Source: Doris montereyensis (taxonomy: Eukaryota; Mollusca; Gastropoda; Nudibranchia; Dorididae). From it: DNA of 64,000 nt. The stretch covers positions 12,501 through 76,500 of the forward strand of contig JAXRKP010000368.1 of NCBI GenBank assembly GCA_037039925.1, given 5' to 3'. Made by a program: the position numbers and the translations under genes. The stretch's first letter is position 1. Each line of letters begins with the position of its first letter. This document shows, one piece after another, positions 38,201 to 48,231 of this stretch. The notes beneath the pieces were generated by a model. It saw only the letters and a list, made by a program, of their open reading frames with translations. It did not search any database and was not told where the DNA came from.

Positions 38201-41200
38201 TCTTTAGGCAAAAATCTCTTTGTTTACAAGTATTTCTTCCAGGCATCCTTCTTGTCTTTGATCTTAGTCTTGACATTCTCATTCCACCACACTGTCCTTT
38301 TCCTATCTCCATTAATTTGTTTCCTATCACAGACCTCTCCAGTACAACGAAGCAATGTTTCTTTATACATTTGACACTTTTCTTCTATTGTATGTTCCTT
38401 CAGATCCATCTGCCTTTTACTGATGAATCTTTTTATCCTGGATTGGTATTTAATTTTGGTTTATTTAGTTCTTCTGTTTTGAGTTAAGTAGCTTTCTTCT
38501 CTTTCCTTTTGTTTGTTTTCTTCACTCAGTAATCTCCTTTTGGCTATCACTAAATGATGGTCACTAAATATTTCAGCTCCTCTGTTTATTCTTGCATTCA
38601 TTGTACTGTAAAAAGGAGCTGCTAAATATTGTGTAGTCTATCATGGACTTTTCACATCTGCCTTCATTTAGTCTTGTATATTTGTGGATATCTTTATGAG
38701 GAAAAATGTTTTAGCTATTTTCATGTTATTCTTTAGGCAAAAATCTATTAGTCTCTCTCCTTTGGAGAAGTTGTTGTACCTCCTTCTTTACCTATTACTC
38801 CTCCTGATGCTTCTACATTGTTGCCTTCTAGCATTTAAATAACCTAAAACCGACAGTTCCTGTTTGGGTTTGAGATTCTCTGCAGCAATTTGTAAATTGT
38901 TTTCAAAGATATCTTTCTTCTTTGGTGGCATATTTGTTTGGTTCATAAGCTATTAATAATCTAATTTCTCTTCGTTTGGTTTAATATTTACCTCTAATAG
39001 CCTTGGGCTTATAAATTTCAAATGTTCTAGTAGCTTCTCATGCCTTTTATGCATTAGGAGGCCTACTCCTGCTCTAGCTATATCTTTGACATCCACTCCT
39101 GAGAAGATTAAAGTATGATTTGGTCCTACATTTTCAATTCCTTGTCCTTTTTCTTTGTTTTTGTAATGGCCAAAATGTTTACCTTGAATTTTTCCATTTC
39201 TTCAGCTAATTCTAACTCTTTTCCATTTATTGCCCTAATATTCCATGTTCCAAAAATCACAGTCCATGTTCTTTTCCAGAGTCGTCATCGAAAATCTGGG
39301 TATATCATCATATTTAATACTTTGAATCAGTTTGGTATTGGATAAGCAGGGATTAACCCACTGTATCTTAGGTAGATGGTGGGGCTGCCACCTCGAGGCC
39401 CCTTATCGAGCCTTGTTATTATCTGTCAGGGTTAACTCCTTAGCCTTTGGTTGCCCAAAATCAGCATGCAAGGCAGCAGGTTGTTATTTTCTGTCAGGGT
39501 TAACTCCCTTAGCCTTTGGACAAACTAGCTCGGCCTGCAAGGCAGCAGGTTGTTTTCTGTCAGGGTTAACTCCCTTAGCCTTTGGTCACCCAAGCTCCGC
39601 CTGCAAGGCAGCAGGAGACCCATGGAAGGCGGGACCGCCTAATCCCGTCCACTGCCCAGTCCACCATCTCATCTCCAGATAACGCCTCAATTTGAAATAG
39701 TCTTTAAAATATGATTCTTTTCTTTATTTCCGTCTTCATTATCTATATTTCAGACTAGAAAAAGTTATTCAACAACTTGAAACTGCCAAGACGACTGTAG
39801 ACGATTTGTATCCTTTTTCAATCATACAAATTTGTGTCAGCTTTATGGTAGTTAGTTATTACATTTTAAAGAAACAAATTTCTTTACATGAATCATCATT
39901 ACATTTATACTAATGCTCATATAAAATGGAACATTTGTATTACAAGAGCAGAAAAAGCCCAAATGGATTGGAATTAAAATCGTAGATAAAATGACTTTCT
40001 TTAAAGGAGTGATGAGTTCTTTTATTTTGTTACACTTACTCAAAAGCTTTTCCGAACTCTGATAATTTGATGTTGTTTTAATTTTGATAAAAAATATTCT
40101 CATTAAATTAAAACATCATCAATGCTGCCAACCAGTACGTATCAAAATGTGTTTAGTATGTATTTTTGGCTTTGAGTCCACAAGTCTATATTTACCTTCA
40201 ACAATACCTATTTGAGTGTAACTATTTTTTTTAAGAAACCTTAGGTTAAGGGCAGAGATTTAGAGAAATTGAGATCAGTCCAGAGATGCCATTATGAGTT
40301 GTTGTTTTTTAAAACAAAAAAAACGTCACGTTTTCGCCAGAAAGGCCAGCAATTGTTTGTTATTTACCGTAAAAGGGATTGATTCAAGTTGAATTATCAA
40401 TGTTTTATAGAATATCATGGGCCGCCCTGCAAGTTAGATTCAGTTTTTGCAGTCAGCATCTGTTTTTTTTATTCCAAATTGTTGGCAGTTATGAATCATG
40501 CTTATGTCTGTTAGCATTTGCTAAATAAATTTAGCTGTGAACCTTAACATCACCAAGAAAAAGGAAAATGAATGGCTTCAAAGCGAGGCTCAGAAAGTGC
40601 GGATTGAAAGTGTAAGTAGATTTTATTCCTTTCAACGTCTTAGTCAGCATGTCGTTTCTTACCTCTCTCCCATTGCTTTGATTATCATATGAGAAAAGAC
40701 GATAAGCTTAACGCAAATGAGCCAAGTCAGCAAATGCTTAATGAGATGTAAAAGTGATTCTTTATTCATGAAATGAAACAATGTGACTCTAATTTGGATC
40801 TTTTTACATGCTCTACTGCTGTATTTTATGATATTGTAAGTACGTCTTATGTCAATTTCCTCTGCAGCATGAATACATGAGCTACATGGAGAAAAAGACA
40901 AGCAAGAGGCAAACAACAATAATAACCCTCAGTGATCATAACAAGCAGGAGATCAGAAACATCCAGCTGCAACGACAGAACATGGAAGAAGACTTTGACG
41001 AGAAAAAAAAACAGGTGATACCAATTATTACTGTTCAACACTCTAGAATTAAAACAATTATACAAATTAAGAAATATTGTGATGAAAATATCCCTAAATT
41101 AAATCTTCTTAATGGTTTGGGGATGGGCATGTAGTATTAAGATCGTCTCAAGAGCCTTTTGTATGTACAGTGGGACAAAATATGGTTTAATATAATATAC

Positions 41201-44200
41201 CATAAATAATGCCATGATTAGCGTCCATTCTATTTTATCTACTCCTACTATGCATTTCCTATTACACACTACAACAAACTGCATGCCAGTGAAGGCTACT
41301 GCATGATAATAAGTCAGTCTTGGTTGCACATAAATCAAATAGTTTACAGAAATCAATGAGTTTATCATATCGCTTTTCTCTCATATTGCTGTAATCTTTT
41401 GATTTTAGTATTTACAAAAATTTGATGAGAAAATAAAGTTGAACAAGGCAGATTTTTTTAATAGACAAAGATGCCAAGAATATATTCACAAGCTCAAAAT
41501 GAATTATGTGTGTGCATAATCTAACACTCAGCATCAAATAGGCCTACAAATACATGTTCAATCACAACACAGACGTTTCATAATCTTGTCAGATTAAGGA
41601 GAACAAAAGAAAAGATGTCACCATGCCCACATTCACTAGACAATTAAACACATTTTATTTTTTATTACTATTATAAAGCTCAAAGTAAAAGACCAAAAGA
41701 CAGATCTCAGAGAAAATGGGAAGAACAAATAAAAGAGGCACTAATTCAAAGAAATTTAGCCTTCACAGAAGGAAAATATCATGGTAGGTAGGGTAGCCTG
41801 GAGAAAGATCATTTTGGACATCTAAGCCCATGCACCGAAAGGTTAAATAGGAACTGATAAAGAAAGAAAGACAATAATGGGACGAATCAAATTCTCACAA
41901 ACCATTAAGTTAACTTTGTGTAAATCTTATGAAAATACTTCTTTGTTTTGTTGCTACAATGAAATATTTGATAATTCCGATCACAGCATGAGAATTTGAT
42001 CCAGATTTGTGATTACGTATTACATGAGGGGATTTGCCTCAAAACTCTTGCTTCTGACAAATTGTAGGCAATTTATCAGTTTCAAATTGACAAGTAACAT
42101 AGGCTTAGATTTATAAACTGATTCTGATGTTTAAGACTATGATTACAGTGGAGCCACATCCACCAAGATCACACTCAACGAAAATGTCGGCTACGAGGCC
42201 AATAGAAATACCCCTTTTCCCCCTTCATTCTCTTTGTGAAAACGACACATTCAACGAGGATCCGGCATAGGTAAAAAGGCCTACAACGAGGTCACGCCAA
42301 CCGATAAAGGCAGTGAAACGACGACTTCTCACTCGATTCACTCCGTTTCAGGAAACATTTTTACCACCAAGAAGTAACTTTAAGGCTCAAAGAGTCATTG
42401 ATTTACGCTGCAGTGTGTGCGTGTGTGTATTTTGGAGGCTAAATGGATGACTTGTCAATTGTTAACAGCCAGGCTAGGCTGCATAGTGTGAGCATAGATA
42501 CTATAGTACGTTCCGAAACTCTTGCCCACGATATCTTTCAATTTTCTCAAAACCATCTGTTGTCCAGTCTTGATTATTTTGCATACCATCTTGTGTTATC
42601 CTTGACGTAAAGATTTTGTAGTATATTTATATATTGTTATTTTTTTTTTTCTGTGGCGAAATTCCTTTGATCTTTAAGGGCTTAAAAAATTTTAGGCTTG
42701 GAATTTTTTCAGTTTTACAGTGCAGTCACTAGAGCAGTGTCGTCACATCATTTCACTCAGCTTAGGGCGATATTTTTGTGTGTAATCACTTGACGTGAAT
42801 GACGTTTCTATTATGTTTTTATCGCCATAAAAGCCGCATCAGTCAGATTCGACATTGAAAACCTGATCTATTTGTTAAAAAGTTATGGCTCTTTAAAGTT
42901 GGGCAAAAGTTTGAACGTGCTATCGAACAATCGTTCTACTGTAGTATCGTTGGTGTGAGCTAGTGGAAGATTGGCTAGTGGGAAAAAGCGCTGGACCAAT
43001 CAAAATGATTTTAGTGACTGGCACGGCCTCGTTAAATGCCTAGGGGTTAAGCTAATTACTAATTTTCTCTCTGTTGCTCACTTTTTCTATGCCATATTAT
43101 CATTCATACCTGTAACTCACTGTACCATTGCTTCATTCTGATTTATCGAAATGGCATCTACCTTCACATCAAAACCCACAAAGTGTAAATGCCCTTTCTT
43201 TGAAATTAAACTAAAGACAGTCGATTACGTTGAAATGGGAAGTTCCTTGTTGACTTCGCAGTCAACGAAAGGTCTCATACAACGACGACCTAGCGTCAGC
43301 TCTGGATCATTGAATCGACTCCCACAGTATTGCTTTTGAGTTTTAAAAATTGATATCTCTTTCTTTTCTTGTTACAGGTCTTGAAAACTTATTACTAGAG
43401 AAACAACACCTCCTGGAGAAAACAAATCAAGAATTATCAGATTTACAAGAATATAAGGTAATTGTTTTTACATAAATGGTGTAATGTCAGTACGGCTATG
43501 CAAGGACCGGAAGTAGAGGTCATTTGCAGAAATGAACCTATTTGTGTCAAAATCATCCTATGGTGTTGGAAGATATCTGAAAATAATCCACTGTGTAATA
43601 GATATGACCAATTTGTATAAACTGTGTGTTTTGATTGGTTTATGCCAAGGAATGTCCCAAATTCCCCTTATAACATCAACATGACCACAGTAACATCAGC
43701 TTAGCTACATTGAACAGCAAAACAACCACCCACTTTAAGACAAAATATGATCACGACAGATTCTTGTTAGTTATTGTATGGAACAAACAATTTTTTTTTT
43801 TTCGTGAAATGAGAGCTTTTATTGAAATAACAAGATTTTTTTCTTGAAACGAAGAGAATTTTTACCTAACAAATCAAACAGAACTGACCAGCCTGAGTGA
43901 TGTTAAAGCTATGTTGACGTTACACCACTCTATACATCTATCTATTTATAATTGATATAAAATTGGATCATGTAACACAGCAATTAGATGTTTATGTAGC
44001 AACCTAAAATTTGAAAAATTAGCATACTTGCTCAAAATTATGTGTAGCATGAAGCTATTCATTTTGATTGATTTGAAAGGTTGAAATATTTAGTTTCATA
44101 AGCTGTAGCCTACCTAGTGAAAACTAAAAGAGACAAAATCAGAAATACAACGATAAGAGATCAAACCAAAACAGATGGCATAAAAACTAAGAAAGAAACA

Positions 44201-46139
44201 AATCAATTGAGATTGTTTTGGCATGTAAACAGAATGAATGACAATAGAATAGCTAAATCAGTATATAATGCTAAAGCACGAGGTTAAAAGAGACTGAAAG
44301 GCAGACCTCGAAGAAAGTGGGAAGAAGATATAATAGAGGCATTGAAGCATAGAAATTAAAAATTTTGGAAGGAAACAGAAATGCGAGGACAGGGCATCCT
44401 GGAGAAAGATCATCTTGGGCATCTGAACTCATACACCGAAAGGTAGAATGGGAACTAATAAAGAAAGAAAGTAAGAAAGCCTAGCTATGGACAGAAGAGC
44501 AAAAAAAGAGAAATGGCACGATTTGTGATGTAAACTAAGATCAAGACATAGATACAGAACTTACTTCACCAGACTTGGACGTCTCGGCTAGTACTTAAGT
44601 TATACAGAATTGCTTTTTGTTAAATTACTCTAATGTTTTAATCATGCATAATATTGCGTTGAATGTACTGTCCCAATATTTATTATGAAGCGCCATTGAG
44701 CACTTTAGTGGATTTGGCGCTATACAAATGTGTATTAATAGTATTATATTTTTACATATTGGAAACGAACTGAACAAAATCCATATTAAAATAACAAACT
44801 TAACACAGAATGGAAGCGTTAAAAAGCTATTAGATTTAAATCTACAGGAAACTGGTGCTTGAAAGATAAAAATGAGAAATCTCTTACTAACAGAGACAGA
44901 AGAAAAATTAGACAATAGGAACAGACAGGTAGGCAGGGGCATTGAAGCCTTTTATGAGCGTCAGCAGATTCACAATGTAGACTGAGATCTACATCTAGAT
45001 CCAAAACCTACTTCACCTAAAATTAGGCAAATCAAAATCAAATTTCATCATGAATATAAAGTTTATGCTCGATTTACTTCTTCCTTTTTTTTTTTTTTTA
45101 CATTTGATGGCTTTAGTTAAAATCAATTCTAGTGATGGTTTTTGCTCTTTGTCTTGTGTTAATAATATAATAGCTTAACCATCTATGCACGATCAAAACA
45201 AACAAAATAATCTGCCTAATAATATAACTGATATGCTCTGCAACATAGTTGACAGTCGTAAGTGAGGTTGTAGATATGTCACATGACTCATGGTTTTTTC
45301 TCTTATTCATTATGCATTTTTATACCCTCCTCCTGCTCACCTCTGAGTCTGAGTGAAAATGTCAATGTGTAATAATGATAATATACATCCTCCTTTCAAA
45401 GGATTTACAAACAGACCAACTGGGCAAGATCCGAGACTTAGAAAGGCAAGTCATGCAAATGCGAGCAAACCACACTGATCGCATACAACAAATGAAGTCT
45501 GATTTCCTTAAAGATAAAAGAGAATACCAGCAAGACTCAGATTTTAGGATACAGTCTTTGGAAAAGAAAGCAAACAAGGTAAACAGGCTAATGACATAGC
45601 CGGTTATTTTGTTTTTATCAATAAAGAAAAACCACAATGATTTTGCATGGTTGCTTTATTTCCTCTACTTTTGTTTTTTCAATTAAAGGGAAAAAATAGA
45701 GCATTGTTAAGCGTTGAACATAATTTAATAGCAAGTTTTTAAAGCTGTGATTTATGTTGTTTTTCATTTTTAGTTTGAAATTGACAGAGCTACATGTAAG
45801 ATACAAGCATTTTTCCATTCTGCCTAATGATAAAAATGATGTCATATCGACTGTAAGTAAAGATAAATCATATACAAATTGTATTACTATGAAGTATGGG
45901 TATTAAAGACCTCCTTTTCAACAAATATAATCTTCGTCTTCTCCAGGAAGCCATACAGTGTTTGACTGATCACACCAACAAAATCAAATTGAGAATCGTG
46001 GAACTTCCGCATCAGCTTTTACAGCTAATACAAAGAACAAGGGCTTTCAATGAACACCAACGAAACCTAGAGGAACAGAGGTGTCAACTTCTTCGAGAAC
46101 AAAACTATGCCAATGATCTCAAGACTTTTGCGAGAAGCT
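32104..46139 (+). CDS. CCDC166: CCDC166-like coiled-coil protein (whole gene, seven coding exons)
   Basis: Exons at 32104-32219, 39754-39807, ~40558-40611, 40868-41014, 43378-43457, 45402-45578 and 45947-46139. The reading may truly end at 46232 after a frame change. The product is about 300 residues: a Lys-rich N-terminus (MPPKKGKKGKKKGKDEAP), then continuous coiled coil. Similarity to vertebrate CCDC166 is clear in KENEWLQSEAQKVRIES, DQLGKIRDLERQVMQMRANH, FLKDKREYQQDSDFRIQSLE and EAIQCLTDHTNKIK. The molecular function is not established. It belongs with DUF4515-type coiled-coil proteins, several of which are linked to cilia and axonemes, so a ciliary role is inference. Three apparent one-base shifts occur (exon 3 start, A-run at 41003-41011, T-run at 46126-46129). 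The introns carry LINE-A, a MITE and AT-rich sequence. Confidence 0.82.
33080..33200 (+). mobile_element. CR1/L2-like LINE terminal fragment
   Basis: Plus strand reads VRLLNQLPTEIKISNSTDVF and KNRIKRITFKSKLD before a stop: the usual C-terminal WN.LP..I..S.S...FK..LK pattern of CR1/L2 elements. In CCDC166-like intron 1. Confidence 0.65.
33668..33805 (-). mobile_element. LINE-A 3' tail fragment
   Basis: TATCAGTTCCTATTCTACC, TCGGTGTATGGG, TCTCTCCAGGCTACC and TGACATTTTCTG match, in minus orientation, the last ~130 bp of LINE-A seen at 35852 and 54253. Confidence 0.75.
33806..35840. other. CCDC166-like intron 1 sequence
   Basis: Long AT-rich intron without recognised genes. A short LINE-like phrase lies near 34725-34760. 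Nothing else supportable. Confidence 0.4.
35841..35851. repeat. Left target-site duplication of full-length LINE-A
   Basis: TCCACCATCTC, identical to 39660-39670 on the other side of the element. Confidence 0.85.
35852..39659 (-). mobile_element. Full-length LINE-A insertion with internal duplication
   Basis: About 3.8 kb in minus orientation, bounded by an 11-bp target duplication. The 3' end is TTTCTTTCTTTATCAGTTCC at 35852. The tail domain (GHVNRMNDNRIAKSVYSAKT) is at ~36000-36090. RT FADDLVLFGK is near 36620 and VRQGCILSPLLF near 36770. Endonuclease remnants lie near 37700-38330. The leader near 39400-39640 has three repeat units, ending at GGCAGTGGAC. Stops and frameshifts make it inactive. 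A block of about 540 bp in the middle is present twice (37671-38212 and 38213-38760) with sequence differences. It lies in CCDC166-like intron 1, antisense to the gene. Confidence 0.88.
39660..39670. repeat. Right target-site duplication of full-length LINE-A
   Basis: TCCACCATCTC, identical to 35841-35851. Confidence 0.85.
39754..39807 (+). CDS. CCDC166: CCDC166-like coding exon 2, with U12-type donor
   Basis: Acceptor TATTTCAG; encodes LEKVIQQLETAKTTVDD. The donor GATTT|GTATCCTTTTT matches the U12 consensus (GTATCCTTT). The exon begins 84 bp after the right target-site duplication of a LINE-A insertion. Confidence 0.8.
40558..40611 (+). CDS. CCDC166: CCDC166-like coding exon 3
   Basis: Preceded by a U12-like branch site CCTTAAC (40542-40548) and CACCAAG|. 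Encodes KKENEWLQSEAQKVRIES; donor AGT|GTAAGT, phase 0. With the AAG acceptor the phase is one base off from exon 2. An alternative CAC acceptor at 40553 would fit the phase but lies only ~6 nt from the branch site. Confidence 0.75.
40868..41014 (+). CDS. CCDC166: CCDC166-like coding exon 4
   Basis: Acceptor CTCTGCAG; encodes HEYMSYMEKKTSKRQTTI and LSDHNKQEIRNIQLQRQNM; ends FDEKKKQ|GTGATA. The nine-A run near the end leaves phase 0, whereas exon 5 needs one base carried over. Confidence 0.82.
41678..41872 (+). mobile_element. LINE-A 3' tail fragment
   Basis: Reads GTAAAAGACCAAAAGACAG, TCAGAGAAAATGGGAAGA, then CACCGAAAGG and GAACTGATAAAGAAAGAAAG: the last ~190 bp of LINE-A, diverged. In CCDC166-like intron 4. 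Confidence 0.85.
41873..43150. other. CCDC166-like intron 4 sequence
   Basis: No gene or repeat family recognised. Confidence 0.45.
43378..43457 (+). CDS. CCDC166: CCDC166-like coding exon 5
   Basis: Acceptor TTGTTACAG; encodes LENLLLEKQHLLEKTNQELS and DLQEYK; donor AAG|GTAATT. The frame used requires one carried-over base. Confidence 0.8.
43664..43930. mobile_element. MITE-like element, copy 1
   Basis: Imperfect terminal inverted repeats: CTTATAACATCAACAT at the left and ATGTTGACGTTACACCAC at the right. The interior (TTGTTAGTTATTGTATGGAA, TATTGAAATAA) is homologous to 57521-57723 in opposite orientation. No coding capacity. In CCDC166-like intron 5. Confidence 0.7.
44112..44475 (+). mobile_element. 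LINE-A 3' tail fragment
   Basis: About 360 bp with GAGACAAAATCAGAAATACA, GGCATGTAAACAGAATGAAT and GGCAGACCTCG.AGAAAGTGG, then a GATAAAGAAAGAAAG-like tail. 5'-truncated copy in CCDC166-like intron 5. Confidence 0.88.
45402..45578 (+). CDS. CCDC166: CCDC166-like coding exon 6
   Basis: Acceptor TTTCAAAG, donor AAG|GTAAAC, 59 codons, phase 0 both ends. Encodes DLQTDQLGKIRDLERQVMQM and SDFLKDKREYQQDSDFRIQS, the most recognisable CCDC166 segment. Confidence 0.88.
45947..46139 (+). CDS. CCDC166: CCDC166-like coding exon 7 (terminal)
   Basis: Acceptor TTCTCCAG. Encodes EAIQCLTDHTNKIKLRIVEL and NLEEQRCQLLREQNYANDLK. The frame ends at TAG just after KTFARS. In the next frame the sequence continues REARQKKSYKPLDLMGEEDY and ends at 46230-46232, which looks like the true C-terminus with a one-base slip in the T-run at 46126-46129. 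Confidence 0.82.
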
Positions 46140-46584
46140 AGACAGAAAAAATCATATAAACCTCTAGACTTGATGGGAGAAGAGGACTATGATGCCCAAG
46201 ACGGTGAACAGTCTACAGTCAGGAGTTATTAGATGATGCTACAATAAGGGACACAACATTCATCGATTTATCATACTTGTACAGTTTGTTTCTCAATCAC
46301 ATACAAGCTGTGTAATGTGTTTTCTGATGTAAAAGGACATTAATTCGAGCTGTGATGTCAGATAAAGATAAAAAATTACTATTGTCAATGGTAATTTTTT
46401 TTTTTAATTTGAAACTTCTTTGATGATTCATTACTCCTTGTTCAGTATTCCTTCTTTCAGAATGATGAAAATGTGATTCCTGTCATGTTATGTGATCTTT
46501 GCTTATTGAAAGTTTAACTTGTTACGGCTATTTGATCTTTATCAAGACATTGTTAGTAGACATACAGTTGCCCTGTACTAAGAA

Positions 46585-46992
46585 TTTTTTATAAAAGGAA
46601 TACTGTCGCTGGTTCTACTGCTTTCTGGCCAAATTGGGCAAAGTACAAAACTATATTGAAAATCCCCTCGACAGCAAAAGTAACAAACATGGAAGTTCTA
46701 GTGAAAATTGGAAAAGAAAGAGAACTTATAGAGAACATCAAGTAAAGGCAAGTTAGAGTTTTGGCCGTGTGTGAAGACAAAATGAACTAGAAAAATTAGC
46801 AACATCTCGATACATTGAAGGGACAAGAGCTCGTGGCAGACAATGCACCACATATATAACAGCTTTAATACAGAACAAATCTGATATGACCACAAACTCG
46901 GATTGTACATGAAGCGATGAAGGCAGAACAACGTGAAGAGGGATGGTCGGCAACATGCTGAATAGCGCAAGCCACAAATGATGATGATGAAT
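46585..46992 (+). mobile_element. LINE C-terminal fragment (family E)
   Basis: Plus strand reads KIPSTAKVTNMEVLVKIGKE and RELIENIK. Across frame changes it continues with a RVFGRVCED-like segment, a DTLKGQELVADNAPHI region and a REEGWSATC segment, and it ends in ATGATGATG. The SWTAKVTNEEVLRRIG...ELI..IK..Q...GHV pattern is common in invertebrate LINE tails. It lies 350 bp past the CCDC166-like stop, between the converging genes. Confidence 0.7.
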
Positions 46993-47275
46993 TTCACACT
47001 CTTGATATTGGGCTACGATTCACACTTTAGTGTCATTTTAAGATAGAAACGAGCGTGCGGACAATATTGCCTTTGTCTCGTTTAACTTTTTTGGAGCAAA
47101 CTACTTTTTTCGAGACATGCGATGCGTGATGAAATCATGATTGGATGCCTCTGAGTCGATTTTGTGATGAATTGAAAGTGATAATAAGAATGGGCCATTT
47201 TTTTAAAACTCAGTAGGTCAATTTTAATTTGTTTTAATGTTTTCTTTGTGAGTTTGCTTGATGGCTTGTGTATGT

Positions 47276-47459
<184 letters not shown>

Positions 47460-47824
47460 TTGGGATGTAGGTAAGATTGTACAGTGGCAGAGGGAGCGGG
47501 AGTGTTCTGAAATCACCTTTATTTAACCCTCAAATGTTGATTATTATTGACTACATTCAGACATTCAGCAAATCTACCTCTTGTACTGCAAAAAGCATAT
47601 GAAAACATGAATGAAGACTAGAAAACCATCTTGCAAAACCCAAACAAATATGAGAGAACAAGACCTCAAAAACTGCATACCATTGATACCTTACTTTATT
47701 AGTATTATTATCAAATATTTCAAATGTAGATTTCATTCTTATACCTGTTACATCAGGGAAAATGAAATTCAGGGATTCCATACACATTATTAAAAAACAC
47801 AATATATAAACAAAGCACCCTTAT

Positions 47825-48231
47825 TTAATCTCTTAATTTAAAAAACCCTAAGGATAGCAACAAAGCCTGTGTGTATCTTTCTCTTTGAAGATCAGAGTCA
47901 TCAAGGTCGAGGAAATGTTGTCTTTGCTGAGAGGAAATATCAAGTCCAGTAAGCAACTTACTATTTTCTAAATTTGTCAAAAGATGCTGTCCACTTACTC
48001 CTTCACCTCCCACAATCAAATCAAACGCCTTCTTCACAAAATAAGGTCTCACAAAAAATACCTTATGCTGACTACTCTTGAAATCTTCATTCAAAAGATG
48101 CAAAAGTGACATCTTTAACTGATTAATAAAAGATGTTGTAGAACATAATTTGTAACGTTTTTTGATTTCATATCATGCTGTTCCACTAAATAAATATCTG
48201 ACTTTGGAATATGTTCCACAAGATCATGTGC
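47825..48231 (-). CDS. TEFM: TEFM terminal exon
   Basis: Acceptor TACTTTCAG. Starts AHDLVEHIPKSDIYLVEQHD and continues MKSKNVTNYVLQHL. One base is missing at the A-run 48128-48131 (plus strand). It then reads INQLKMSLLHLLNEDFKSSQ, VRPYFVKKAFDLIVGGEGVS and DLQRERYTQALLLSLGFFKL to the stop at 47825-47827. The last helix matches the vertebrate end YDSLLQAIAFYEL. Confidence 0.85.

Noticed and set aside
41400..41516. Extra CCDC166-like exon reading YLQKFDEKIKLNKADFF
   Set aside because: It follows an ATTTTAG acceptor-like site, but no convincing donor was found and the vertebrate protein has no room for it between exons 4 and 5. It could still be a lineage-specific exon.
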